37,602 bases of DNA from Dehalococcoidia bacterium (GCA_016783155.1 JADHXB010000004.1:1-37602); one strand, 5' to 3'; shown: positions 22,460-30,532, counted from the first letter of the stretch. Program-made: numbers and translations. The notes: a model not told the origin generated them from the sequence alone.

Positions 22460-22503
22460 GGAGATTGCCACGTCTTTCCAGAATGGAAGGACTCGCAATG
22501 ACA
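22460..22503. repeat. Dispersed palindromic repeat, half copy 5
   Basis: GGAGATTGCCACGTCTTTCC, then GGAAGGACTCGCAATGACA, the right half of the element, just after the lipoprotein stop. Its own arms CTTTCCA/TGGAAGG form a short hairpin. Confidence 0.75.
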
Positions 22504-22523
22504 GGAAGTGGTTTATAAGCAAA

Positions 22524-22549
22524 CAGGCTCCGACAAAAATCGGAGCCTG
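22524..22549 (-). terminator. Hairpin terminator of the minus-strand nrpR-gltB-like cluster
   Basis: A perfect 10-bp stem CAGGCTCCGA/TCGGAGCCTG with a 6-base A-rich loop. On the minus strand it follows the last gene by 20 bases and is followed by TTTGCTTATAAA, a partial T-run. It may also serve the plus strand. Confidence 0.65.
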
Positions 22550-22568
22550 CTCCTTAAAGACAGTGTGC

Positions 22569-24146
22569 TTACCCCAGTATTTTGTCCACCTCTTCTGCAT
22601 CCAGGTCTGAGACAAGAGGAATACCGCTAACTTTTGCGGCTTCTGGAGTCAGGGCAGCGATGTCATTACGAGTTATGTGCTCAAGTGCAAACTTGCGACC
22701 TCCGGCCATAAGCTGGCGTAGACCTTGGGCAAGTCGCTCGTAGTAAGTATAGAGTCCGATGGCTGCGGTGGGAATCTTCTCATAATCTTTCCCGTACTCT
22801 CTTTTCAGGCCCTCAGCAGTAACAAAGATAGACTCCCTTGTATTGCCGAATCGCTGCAGGTAAATGGGGAGTTGTCCACCGTTTATTGCTTCACCAATAG
22901 TCTTACCGACCATGGCTGCGGCAAGAGGTGCCCTTGCCATGGCTATTGCCTTTACATAAGGGGCGCATAGTGCAAAACCTTTAAATATCTGGTCTTCCAG
23001 AATAAATCCACCAGCAAGTACAATGTCAGGCACATACTCGCCTTTTGCTGTTAAACGGTTGCAGCACTTATAGAGTACTGACCACAGTTCGATACCAGGT
23101 ACACCCCACTCGTTCATCATACGCCACGGGCTCATGCCAGTACCGCCTCCTGCGGCGTCAACAGTGAGGTAGTCGATTTTTGCCATCGAGGAGAACTTGA
23201 CTGCCCGAGCCAGGTCTGCAGGCCTATAGGCACCGGTCTTCAGCGATATGTATTTGGCACCGGCTTTCCGCAGCCGGCTAACAGTGTCGAGGAAGCCCTC
23301 TTCAGTAACCATACCCACACGCGAGTGCCTCTCGAACTCGGTAAAGACGCCGCGCTTGAACTCGTCTATTACAGCAGGGTCAAGCGGGTCGGGAAGAACA
23401 ACATAGCCTCGTTTCTTAAGCAGTTGTGCTTTTTCAAGGTTCTTGATTTTGACCTCACCGCCTATGTCCTTGGCTCCCTGTCCCCATTTCAACTCCACCA
23501 CTTCAACCCCAAGTTTCTCTATGGCATACTCCAGCACACCGAGGCGGCCGTCTTCAACATTCGACTGCACAACAATGGCTCCATAGCCATCGCGCTGCCA
23601 TTCCTGGAAGGTTTTTACACGCCACTCAAGTTCAGGCGAGCGGACGATCCTCCCCTTCTCTATAATTGAGTCGTTATCCATTCCGCACACATTCTCGCCG
23701 ATGGTAAGCGGCGTTCCTGTTAGTGCTGAACCGATGGCTAAGCCTTCCCAGTTCTGCTTGGCGATATTAGTCGAACCAAGACCGGCAATTACCAGCGGCA
23801 GACGCAACTTGATTCCACCGTTTTGCCCCAGCCTCGTCTCAAGGTTAACATTCGGGAAAATAGCTTTGTCGGAGTCCTCCTCTATACCGACGGCGCCAAC
23901 GGCTGTTCCCATTATATTGAAATGGGACAGGTCGATGGGGTAGGCTTTTTGTGACGCGGTGGTAATGATGCCAAATGGTTGTGGGTAGATGACCTCATGA
24001 CCGCGGTAGGCGCTCTTGCCAATCTCGCACATACCTGTGCAGCCTTCCACACAGGTGACACACATCCCGCTTATCGGACACCAATCGCCGCCTGTCCTGT
24101 TTTTGGTCAGCGTTGCGGCTGTTGCATTGTACCTGGTTAATGTCAT
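22569..24146 (-). CDS. FMN-binding glutamate-synthase-domain (GltB2-like) protein
   Basis: The 525-residue protein matches the FMN-binding central domain of glutamate synthase. The flavin/2-oxoglutarate region is recognisable: YISLKTGAYRPADLARAVKF (299-318), then DYLTVDAAGGGTGMSPWRMM (325-344), then PDIVLAGGFILEDQ. It lacks the glutamine amidotransferase domain, and the CxxxxxCxxxxC ligands of the usual [3Fe-4S] cluster are not seen after the FMN loop (only CC at 361-362). Instead the N-terminus has five clustered Cys (CPISGMCVTCVEGCTGMC, 23-40). Start ATG 24146 is chosen because AAGGAGGT precedes it; an upstream in-frame extension has no support. It is the last gene of a cluster with NuoE/F/G-like proteins, so electrons probably flow between NADH and this FMN through Fe-S clusters. 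The substrate is uncertain: glutamate synthesis with free ammonia or another 2-oxo/amino acid reaction are possible. Confidence 0.85.
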   Translation of the reverse strand: MTLTRYNATAATLTKNRTGGDWCPISGMCVTCVEGCTGMCEIGKSAYRGHEVIYPQPFGIITTASQKAYPIDLSHFNIMGTAVGAVGIEEDSDKAIFPNVNLETRLGQNGGIKLRLPLVIAGLGSTNIAKQNWEGLAIGSALTGTPLTIGENVCGMDNDSIIEKGRIVRSPELEWRVKTFQEWQRDGYGAIVVQSNVEDGRLGVLEYAIEKLGVEVVELKWGQGAKDIGGEVKIKNLEKAQLLKKRGYVVLPDPLDPAVIDEFKRGVFTEFERHSRVGMVTEEGFLDTVSRLRKAGAKYISLKTGAYRPADLARAVKFSSMAKIDYLTVDAAGGGTGMSPWRMMNEWGVPGIELWSVLYKCCNRLTAKGEYVPDIVLAGGFILEDQIFKGFALCAPYVKAIAMARAPLAAAMVGKTIGEAINGGQLPIYLQRFGNTRESIFVTAEGLKREYGKDYEKIPTAAIGLYTYYERLAQGLRQLMAGGRKFALEHITRNDIAALTPEAAKVSGIPLVSDLDAEEVDKILG

Positions 24147-24201
24147 TTTTAAACCTCCTTTTAACCCTTTCTCGGTTGTTTTATATTTGGATGTATGTTT
24201 G

Positions 24202-24867
24202 CTAGTAAACCTTATGACCTTGCATGCCGACACTCTCCGAGCAGCCGGTGCATATAGGGCAAGTCTCCACAGGTGCCAGGTTCTGGCATCCTCCACAGAG
24301 GCCATCTATGAGATTGCCTGCGGTACAAGCTCGTTCGCAAACCGGGCATATCCACTCACAACCGCCGCAGTTGCGGCATTCTTCGGGAGTGACATCGAAT
24401 GCGGTTGATACTTTCCGCGAAGTACCGCGGCCGATGAATCCAATGCCTCCAGACTGCATCTGTTCTTTGCAGTAGCGCACGCAAAGCCCGCAGAGTATAC
24501 AACCCCTGTCTTTTATCTTGAAGCGAATTTTGTTGATGCCCATGTTTGAAGCCATATCTTGTAGTGTTTTAGAGTTTGGGCATGAAGCGAGCAACAGCTC
24601 GACGATAAGCTTACGCGCTTTCCTTACCCTCTCTGAATTCGTAAGAATCACCTGCCCCTGCTCCACTGGCAGGGTACAGGACGCTTCCAGTGATGAGCGA
24701 TTGTTTTTCACCACCTCAACCATGCAGACACGACAGGCACCATAGGGGCTGAGACCTGGATAATAACAGAGAGTCGGGATGACAATACCCATTTCTCCTG
24801 CTGCTTCGAGAACTGTTGTTCCCTCCACTGTCCTTATTTTTGTTCCATCGATAGTTAATTCAACCAT
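24202..24867 (-). CDS. NuoG-N-terminus/HoxU-like Fe-S protein with Cys-rich tail
   Basis: The 221-residue protein has a plant-type [2Fe-2S] domain (Cys34, 45, 48, 64: LCYYPGLSPYGACRVC ... ASC), a region where NuoG has its His-Cys3 cluster but only Cys96 is left, and two [4Fe-4S] sites (CILCGLCVRYC, 123-133; CRNCGGCEWIC, 164-174). A further seven Cys follow in the last 45 residues (177, 181, 191, 194, 203, 206, 209), an unusual tail. In HydA, NuoG and Bfu-type enzymes this protein relays electrons between the NuoF-like flavoprotein and the catalytic subunit. It ends 55 bases before the GltB2-like gene. Confidence 0.85.
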   Translation of the reverse strand: MVELTIDGTKIRTVEGTTVLEAAGEMGIVIPTLCYYPGLSPYGACRVCMVEVVKNNRSSLEASCTLPVEQGQVILTNSERVRKARKLIVELLLASCPNSKTLQDMASNMGINKIRFKIKDRGCILCGLCVRYCKEQMQSGGIGFIGRGTSRKVSTAFDVTPEECRNCGGCEWICPVCERACTAGNLIDGLCGGCQNLAPVETCPICTGCSESVGMQGHKVY

Positions 24868-24879
24868 GATTTTCCCTCT

Positions 24880-26739
24880 TTATGATACTGTCACTGCGTC
24901 GAACTTACAGTTGTCGCGGCAAAGCCCGCACTTGATACACTTCTCCTGGTCGATATGGTGTACCTCTTTCTTCTCCCCTGATATTGCTCCCTGTGGACAT
25001 TCCCTGGCGCACACTCTACAGCCGTTACACTTCTCGCCATCGATGGTGAAGGTAATAAGCTCCTTGCAGACACCGGCGGGGCAGCGTTTCTCTTTTATGT
25101 GGGCATCATATTCATCACGAAAATATCTGATGGTGGAAAGGACAGGATTGGCGGCGGTACTGCCGAGCCCGCACAATGAGGTCTCCTGCATAACATCTCC
25201 CAGCTCCTCCAGCAGTTCAACATCCTCCTCCTTGCCTCGCCCCTCCGTGATATCGGTCAGAATATCCAGCATTCTGTCCAGCCCCTCGCGGCAGGGGATA
25301 CACTTGCCGCATGATTCTTCGGTGAGGAAGCTGATAAAGTACTTAGCCACGTCCACCATGCAGGTGCCCTCATCCATGACTATCATACCGCCTGAGCCCA
25401 TCATCGACCCCACCTTGGCCAACCTGTCGAAGTCGACAGATATGTCAACAAGGCTCTTGGGAATACAACCACCCGATGGCCCGCCGGTCTGAACGGCTTT
25501 AAATTCCCTGCCGCCGGGGATGCCCCCACCGATGTCGTATATCATTTCCCGTATACTTATACCCATCGGCACCTCAACGAGGCCCGTGTTGTTTATCTTA
25601 CCCACCAGTGAGAATATCTTGGTGCCTTTGCTGCCGTCGGTACCTATTTGGCGGTACCAGCCTGCGCCGCGGTTGATTATGATGGGCACGTTTGCCCAGG
25701 TTTCGACGTTATTAAGATTACTGGGCCGGCCGTAAAGCCCTCGCTCGGTGCTGTGAATATGCTTGAAGCGAGGCTCGCCTATCCTGCCCTCCAGTGATGC
25801 CATCAGGGCTGTTGATTCTCCGCAGACGAAGGCACCGCCACCCTTGGTGATTTTGATATCAAAGCGGAAACCAGAGCCAAGTATGTCTTCGCCGAGAAAG
25901 CCATATTCTCTTGCTTGTTCCAGGGCAATGGCCAGATTCTGTGCAGCCAGCGGGTATTCATGGCGGATATAGACATAACCTTCGTGAGAGTCTATGGCAT
26001 AGGCACCGATAATCATTCCTTCAATGATGCTGTGAGGATTGCCTTCGACAAGGCTTCGGTCCATGTAAGCACCGGGGTCGCCTTCATCGGCGTTACAGAT
26101 GACGTAGCGGATGCCGTCCCGGGCTGGAGCATTGCGGCAGGACTCCCACTTTACGCCGGTGGGGAAACCGCCACCACCCCGACCTCGCAGATTTGACTCT
26201 TTGACCTCATCCAGCACCTGCTGGGGTGTCATTTCAAAAAGTGCCTTGACCAGGGCACTGTAACCGCCCAGAGCAATGTAGTCATCTATGTTATTGGGTG
26301 CAATGAACCTGTTATTGCCAAGTATTAGTCTATTCTGCTTATTGTAGAAGGGTATATCTTGCTCGTGGATAATGTTTTTACCAGTCGAGAAATCATGGTA
26401 GAGAAGCCTTTCAACGACATTTTTCTTGATTACCGATTCAGAGATTATCTCTGGAATGTCAGCCGGGGTAACATGTTGATAGAGAATTCCTTCGGGATAT
26501 ATGAGGACAACGGGCTCTATTTCGCAGAAGCCGTGACAGCCCGTTGTTCTAACGTCAACCGAGTCCTTAAGGTTAAAGTCACTAATTGTCTGGTAGATGG
26601 CTCGTGCCACGTCTGCGGCACCACGTGCCAGTCCACACGTCCCGACGCTGGTGATAATGCAAGTACGATCCGAGTTGCGCTGGCTTATAATCCGGTCTCG
26701 CAGTTGTTCTGATTCAAGTGCCGACCCTAATCTCATCAT
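24880..26739 (-). CDS. NuoF/HydB-like NAD(H)-FMN iron-sulfur flavoprotein
   Basis: The 619-residue protein is the HydB/HndC type of NuoF. An N-terminal thioredoxin-like [2Fe-2S] domain has Cys27, 35, 68 and 72. The NADH/FMN core has GRGGGGFPTG (186-195), CNADEGDPG (215-223) and GGGAFVCGEST (300-310). The [4Fe-4S] site is ESCGKCIPCREG with Cys477, 480, 483 and 523. The C-terminal extension has CPAGVC (553-558) and two ferredoxin clusters (571-581 and 601-611). This extension is characteristic of bifurcating HydABC- and Bfu-type enzymes rather than complex I. The gene overlaps the NuoE-like gene by 26 bases. No hydrogenase or formate dehydrogenase subunit is adjacent. Confidence 0.9.
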   Translation of the reverse strand: MMRLGSALESEQLRDRIISQRNSDRTCIITSVGTCGLARGAADVARAIYQTISDFNLKDSVDVRTTGCHGFCEIEPVVLIYPEGILYQHVTPADIPEIISESVIKKNVVERLLYHDFSTGKNIIHEQDIPFYNKQNRLILGNNRFIAPNNIDDYIALGGYSALVKALFEMTPQQVLDEVKESNLRGRGGGGFPTGVKWESCRNAPARDGIRYVICNADEGDPGAYMDRSLVEGNPHSIIEGMIIGAYAIDSHEGYVYIRHEYPLAAQNLAIALEQAREYGFLGEDILGSGFRFDIKITKGGGAFVCGESTALMASLEGRIGEPRFKHIHSTERGLYGRPSNLNNVETWANVPIIINRGAGWYRQIGTDGSKGTKIFSLVGKINNTGLVEVPMGISIREMIYDIGGGIPGGREFKAVQTGGPSGGCIPKSLVDISVDFDRLAKVGSMMGSGGMIVMDEGTCMVDVAKYFISFLTEESCGKCIPCREGLDRMLDILTDITEGRGKEEDVELLEELGDVMQETSLCGLGSTAANPVLSTIRYFRDEYDAHIKEKRCPAGVCKELITFTIDGEKCNGCRVCARECPQGAISGEKKEVHHIDQEKCIKCGLCRDNCKFDAVTVS

Positions 26740-27217
26740 GTCTCCTGCTTCTTGTCGCTTTTTTGTAATCGCTTAATATTTTCTTTATTTTCTTTGGGCT
26801 CATTTCCCCGTGGTATTCTTCGCCCACCACCATGATAGGTCCAAGGGCGCATGCCCCGAGGCAGTTGACTGTCTCCAGCGTAAACATCATGTCCTCAGTT
26901 GTTTCACCTGCCTCGATACCGAGCTGTCTTTTTACCTCGTCGAGTGCCGGTTGAGCACCCCGCACATGGCAGGCAGTGCCGACACAGAGTTTGATCAGGT
27001 GCTCCCCACGAGGCTTCAGGCTGAACGCCTTAAAAAAGGTGGCTACGCCATAGACCTGTATCAGGGGCAGTTCCAGGTTTTTGGCTACCACCCTTAGTGC
27101 AGTTTCCGGCAGGTAGTGATATTCGGACTGTATATCCTGGAGTATGGCGATGACGCTATCATGGTTGCCGCCATATTTGTTAATTATGACTTCAACTACA
27201 TCACATTCATTCTTCAT
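26714..27217 (-). CDS. NuoE/HydC-like [2Fe-2S] thioredoxin-fold subunit
   Basis: The 167-residue protein is a full-length NuoE homologue. The helical N-terminus (VIAILQDIQSEYHYLPETAL, then VYGVATFFKAF) precedes the thioredoxin-like domain with the four cluster ligands Cys78, Cys83 (CVGTACHVRGA), Cys119 and Cys123 (NCLGACALGP). It partners the overlapping NuoF-like subunit. HisF ends 43 bases upstream. Confidence 0.9.
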   Translation of the reverse strand: MKNECDVVEVIINKYGGNHDSVIAILQDIQSEYHYLPETALRVVAKNLELPLIQVYGVATFFKAFSLKPRGEHLIKLCVGTACHVRGAQPALDEVKRQLGIEAGETTEDMMFTLETVNCLGACALGPIMVVGEEYHGEMSPKKIKKILSDYKKATRSRRHDEIRVGT

Positions 27218-27260
27218 AGCCTGACTACCTTTCTCTAACTCTCCTCGTAGAAGTCGCTGA

Positions 27261-28031
27261 CTATTCTTTTACCGGTATGCCTCTCTCCCTGAGGTATGAT
27301 TTTGCCTGTGGTATGGTTATCTCCCCAAAGTGAAAGATGGAAGCCGCCAGAACTGCTGAAGCTTTGGCGATGGCTACGGCTTCGTAAAGGTGCTCCAATT
27401 TGCCGGCGCCGCCTGAAGCTGTGACCGGTATACTTACGGCTTCTGCAACGGCCTTGGTCATCTCCAAATCATATCCTTCCTTGGTGCCATCGGCATCCTT
27501 ACTGGTGAGCAGAATCTCCCCGGCACCCAATTCCTCCATCTTCTTTGCCCACTGGACGATGTCCAGCCCTGTCGATTCCATGCCGCTCTTAACCACTACC
27601 TCCAATCTGGGGAGACGGCTATTCGGCGGATTTTTGATGCCGTCGATGGCAACAACGAGCCTTTGCTTGCCGAACTTCTCGGAGGCTTCCTTTACCAGGT
27701 CGGGATTTCTTACAGCAGTGGTATTGATGGAGACTTTGCTTACGCCGAGGTCAAATAAATCTTTCATGTCTTTGGTGTTTCTGATGCCGCCGCCTACAGC
27801 GAAGGGGATGGTGACTTTCTCTGCCACTCTCTTGACCCATTCCAGTCTTGTTCCCCTGCCCTCGGCACTGGCCATAATATCGAGGAATACCAGCTCATCC
27901 GCGCCTTCCCGGCAATAGGCTTCTGCGGCCTCTACCGGGTCGCGGGCATCCCTGAGGTTGACGAACTTTATCCCTTTGACCACCCTGCCATCTTTGACAT
28001 CCAGACATGGTATGACTTTTATCTCTTTCAA
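27261..28031 (-). CDS. hisF: Imidazole glycerol phosphate synthase cyclase subunit HisF
   Basis: The 256-residue (beta/alpha)8 barrel is intact. The two catalytic aspartates are present, Asp11 (IPCLDVKDG) and Asp130 (VVAIDG). Phosphate-binding loops AVGGGIRN and TASGGAG are also present. It makes imidazole glycerol phosphate and AICAR from PRFAR with ammonia delivered by HisH. No hisH or other his gene is next to it. It overlaps the nrpR-like gene by four bases (ATGA type) and precedes the NuoE-like gene by 43, so it seems to share that operon. Confidence 0.95.
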   Translation of the reverse strand: MKEIKVIPCLDVKDGRVVKGIKFVNLRDARDPVEAAEAYCREGADELVFLDIMASAEGRGTRLEWVKRVAEKVTIPFAVGGGIRNTKDMKDLFDLGVSKVSINTTAVRNPDLVKEASEKFGKQRLVVAIDGIKNPPNSRLPRLEVVVKSGMESTGLDIVQWAKKMEELGAGEILLTSKDADGTKEGYDLEMTKAVAEAVSIPVTASGGAGKLEHLYEAVAIAKASAVLAASIFHFGEITIPQAKSYLRERGIPVKE

Positions 28032-29029
28032 CTTGCAATCTCCTGAAACCTCTTTAATCTCTGATATTCTAAGACGGTGCTCATGGCGTAGTTTTCCGCT
28101 TCTATGCCGGCTTCTTCAGCGGCGGCTATCGGGTTTAAGCCTCCGATGAGTATCATTCCAATTCTGTTGAGTTCCATAGGCATCTCACATACCGGCTCGC
28201 TGGTGTTGCCCATAACCATAAGCCCTCCTAAGCCGGCATCCTTCAATTTAGCCACGACATTTTCAGCTATGGGACGACACAAGGCTGGTATTTCGCGGAA
28301 ATTAGCCAGTATTTTGCCATTGCCCGTTCTGGCTGCGTCCCTTACCGAGGTCATCCTGGCTCTGATAAAAACCTCGGAGGGGTCTAGCGAGGAACCGGCA
28401 TAATGAATGAGCTCCACGAAGCGAAGTGGTTCGTGGTTTCGAATCTGTAGTATGCCGCCGAATCGGGAGTCCATGGGAACGCCGGCTTTGAGTAGCGTAC
28501 CGTTTATCACGATGCTGCAAACGGTTGCCAATGCTGTCTTACCTGAATGTACGATTAACTCGCCCAACTGTTCTCCCTCATGAGCAACAGCCACCAAATC
28601 GCTCACGCAAATCCCGGCAGCGAAGACTGGCTTCATTGCCTGGAGTGCTTTTTCAAACTTTTCCTTTGGGAAAAAGGAGACGTTCACTGGAACCAAGCCG
28701 GTGCCTTTCTCCCAATCGAAGTCGGTGCGAAGAGCGAGCAATTCGATTCTGGCTATGGCGAACCCCACCTTATCTCTAACCAGTGCGTTACCCAGTTCTT
28801 CAACCCCCGGTTCGGTGATTAACCGGCCATCCCGGCTGATAAGTCGGGTTAGCCCACGTCCATCCATCAGTTTCAGGTGGTATCTAACTGCCCTTTCGCC
28901 CAGGTAAACGCCGTGGTCCTTCAAAAGTCGGGCGATGACCCTGGCACCCAGAGGCTGCGGGGAATCGTTCAGTATTTTAAGTATGAGGTGCTCTTTTCGC
29001 TCAACCTCTTGTGTTTCAACACCTATCAC
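28028..29029 (-). CDS. nrpR: NrpR-like transcriptional regulator (HTH plus one NRD/DUF128 domain)
   Basis: The 333-residue protein has an N-terminal winged helix (about 13-75: LILKILNDSPQPLGARVIAR ... VRYHLKLMDGRGLTR) and one NrpR regulatory domain (FGGILQIRNHEPLRFVELIH, then SSLDPSEVFI, and the C-terminal MILIGGLNPIAAAEEAGIEA). In methanogens NrpR represses nitrogen-assimilation genes and is released by 2-oxoglutarate; the Methanococcus protein has two NRDs, this one has one. The gene heads a six-gene cluster ending in a glutamate-synthase-like gene, which fits a nitrogen role. A dyad GGCAA-N4-TTGCC lies in its leader. Confidence 0.85.
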   Translation of the reverse strand: MIGVETQEVERKEHLILKILNDSPQPLGARVIARLLKDHGVYLGERAVRYHLKLMDGRGLTRLISRDGRLITEPGVEELGNALVRDKVGFAIARIELLALRTDFDWEKGTGLVPVNVSFFPKEKFEKALQAMKPVFAAGICVSDLVAVAHEGEQLGELIVHSGKTALATVCSIVINGTLLKAGVPMDSRFGGILQIRNHEPLRFVELIHYAGSSLDPSEVFIRARMTSVRDAARTGNGKILANFREIPALCRPIAENVVAKLKDAGLGGLMVMGNTSEPVCEMPMELNRIGMILIGGLNPIAAAEEAGIEAENYAMSTVLEYQRLKRFQEIAS

Positions 29030-29062
29030 AATAAGCTCTTAAAGTTGATATTTTAGGCAGTA

Positions 29063-29076
29063 GGCAACCGTTTGCC
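29063..29076. promoter_or_regulatory. Operator-like dyad GGCAA-N4-TTGCC in the nrpR leader
   Basis: A perfect 5-bp inverted repeat with CCGT between the arms, located about 10-23 bases downstream of the predicted transcription start. It could be an autoregulatory site. It is not the GGAA-N6-TTCC site known from methanogens. Confidence 0.45.
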
Positions 29077-29092
29077 GATTAAACAAATAGCT

Positions 29093-29121
29093 ATTATATA
29101 GGTGGTTGATAATCTTGTCAA
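29093..29121 (-). promoter_or_regulatory. Consensus promoter of the nrpR-hisF-nuoEFG-like-gltB-like cluster
   Basis: On the minus strand TTGACA (29116-29121), 17 bases, TATAAT (29093-29098): a full consensus. It gives a leader of about 57 bases containing the GGCAA-N4-TTGCC dyad. Confidence 0.8.
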
Positions 29122-29160
29122 TCTCCCTTCAAGTCTTAAGTTGCTCAACCACTCCCCCAC

Positions 29161-29225
29161 GTCATTGCGAGCGAAGCGTGGCAATCTCTGGGATTGCTTC
29201 GGGGCTTACGCCCCTCGCACTGACA
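29161..29225. repeat. Dispersed palindromic repeat, copy 6
   Basis: GTCATTGCGAGCGAAGCGTG, then GCAATCTC, a short centre, a GGGGC-TTAC-GCCCC hairpin, and CTCGCACTGACA. It lies between two divergent genes. Confidence 0.8.
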
Positions 29226-29314
29226 AGTAAATGACCCTCTCTCTTGACTGTGATTACATCAGAAAGTAATATTAGTTGGAATCCAGCCATTCATTAATTC
29301 GGGACGGAGGTAAT

Positions 29315-30532
29315 ATGTTAGCTCTGGAGGGAATCAAGGTTTTGGATCTTACTCATCTGGCACCTGGTGGTCTATGTACTATGATTTTGGGTGACCTTGG
29401 AGCTGATGTGATTAAAGTTGAGGCACTGCCTGGTGTTGGTGGGCGTGGTGCTGTAATAGGACTGTCGCCGATGGGGGAGGAGGGGAGAAGGGAAGCTGCT
29501 TTTGATGCATTAAGCCGCAACAAGAGGAGTATCGGGCTAAATCTCAAGTCTGACAAAGGCCGTGACATATTCTACCAGTTGGCGCAGACAGCCGATGTTG
29601 TTGTCGAAGGCTTCAGGCCGGGTGTGGTCAAGCGTTTGGGCGTGGACTATGAGAAGATAAGGTCGATTAATCCCGGGATTATCTATTGCTCCCTCAGCGG
29701 CTACGGGCAGGACGGTCCGTATAGTAATCGCTCCGGGCACGATGTAAACTATATATCAATGGCCGGTGCTCTTAGCCTCATTGGTTCTACAGACCGTCCG
29801 CCGGTCGTTCCTCTAAACTTACTGGCTGACTTTGCTGGTGCCTCTTTGCATGGCGTTATGGGCATACTAGCCGCTCTGGTGGCTAGGGGCAAAACGGGTA
29901 GAGGACAACACGTGGATATAGCCTATACAGATGGGGTAATAACCCTTCTGAGCTGGTTTGTTAGCAATTACTTTTCTAGAGGCATTATGTTCAATAGAGG
30001 TGAAACCTGGCTTCATGGTGCTTATCCCTATTATGGCGTGTATGAAGCTAAGGATGGTAAATATGTCAGCATCGGCTGTCTTGAACCCTGGTTTTGGGAA
30101 AATCTATGTCGTGCTTTGGGCAAGGAAGAGTATATTTCTTACTGTATTTCGCCAGAGCATTTTCTCCACAAACCCGAAGGCGAGAAATGGGAGGAAATCT
30201 CTTCCTGCCTAAAGCAAGTCTTTTTGACCAGGACCAGGGATGAGTGGTTTGACTTTCTTATTGATAAGGATGTGCCAGTGGGTAAAGTCTATACCTTTGA
30301 TGAAGTGTTCAATGACCCGCAGGTGCTTCACCGCCAAATGGTTTTAGAGATAGACCATCCGACTCTGGGAAAGGTGAAACACCCGGGCATTGCCATCAAG
30401 CTGTCCGAGACTCCGGGCAAGGTGAGGAGCCTGGCACCTATCTTCGGCGAGCATACTGATGAGATATTGCGTGAATTAAGCTATAGTAAGTCGCAAATCG
30501 AAGAGTTGCGTCAATCTGACATAATAGGCTAA
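29315..30532 (+). CDS. CaiB/BaiF family protein, alpha-methylacyl-CoA racemase-like
   Basis: The 405-residue protein starts after GGAGGT. It has the family III CoA-transferase fold (LEGIKVLDLTHLAPGGLCTM ... LGDLGADVIKVE). Its active-site motifs match alpha-methylacyl-CoA racemase rather than a transferase: GHDVNYISMAG (His of the His/Asp pair), LLADFAGAS (Asp), and SIGCLEPWFW (Glu). The mycobacterial racemase has these at His126, Asp156 and Glu241. It would epimerise a 2-methylacyl-CoA or a related thioester. The next two genes follow closely (27 and 15 bases), so an operon is likely. Confidence 0.85.
   Translation: MLALEGIKVLDLTHLAPGGLCTMILGDLGADVIKVEALPGVGGRGAVIGLSPMGEEGRREAAFDALSRNKRSIGLNLKSDKGRDIFYQLAQTADVVVEGFRPGVVKRLGVDYEKIRSINPGIIYCSLSGYGQDGPYSNRSGHDVNYISMAGALSLIGSTDRPPVVPLNLLADFAGASLHGVMGILAALVARGKTGRGQHVDIAYTDGVITLLSWFVSNYFSRGIMFNRGETWLHGAYPYYGVYEAKDGKYVSIGCLEPWFWENLCRALGKEEYISYCISPEHFLHKPEGEKWEEISSCLKQVFLTRTRDEWFDFLIDKDVPVGKVYTFDEVFNDPQVLHRQMVLEIDHPTLGKVKHPGIAIKLSETPGKVRSLAPIFGEHTDEILRELSYSKSQIEELRQSDIIG

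Noticed and set aside
24147-24305. N-terminal extension of the GltB2-like protein
   Set aside because: It runs back over the neighbouring Fe-S gene, and a strong AAGGAGGT lies just before the ATG at 24146.
24779-25492. Long open frame antisense to the NuoF-like gene
   Set aside because: It has Ser/Pro-rich antisense composition, no ribosome binding site and no recognisable family; the opposite strand encodes an intact enzyme.
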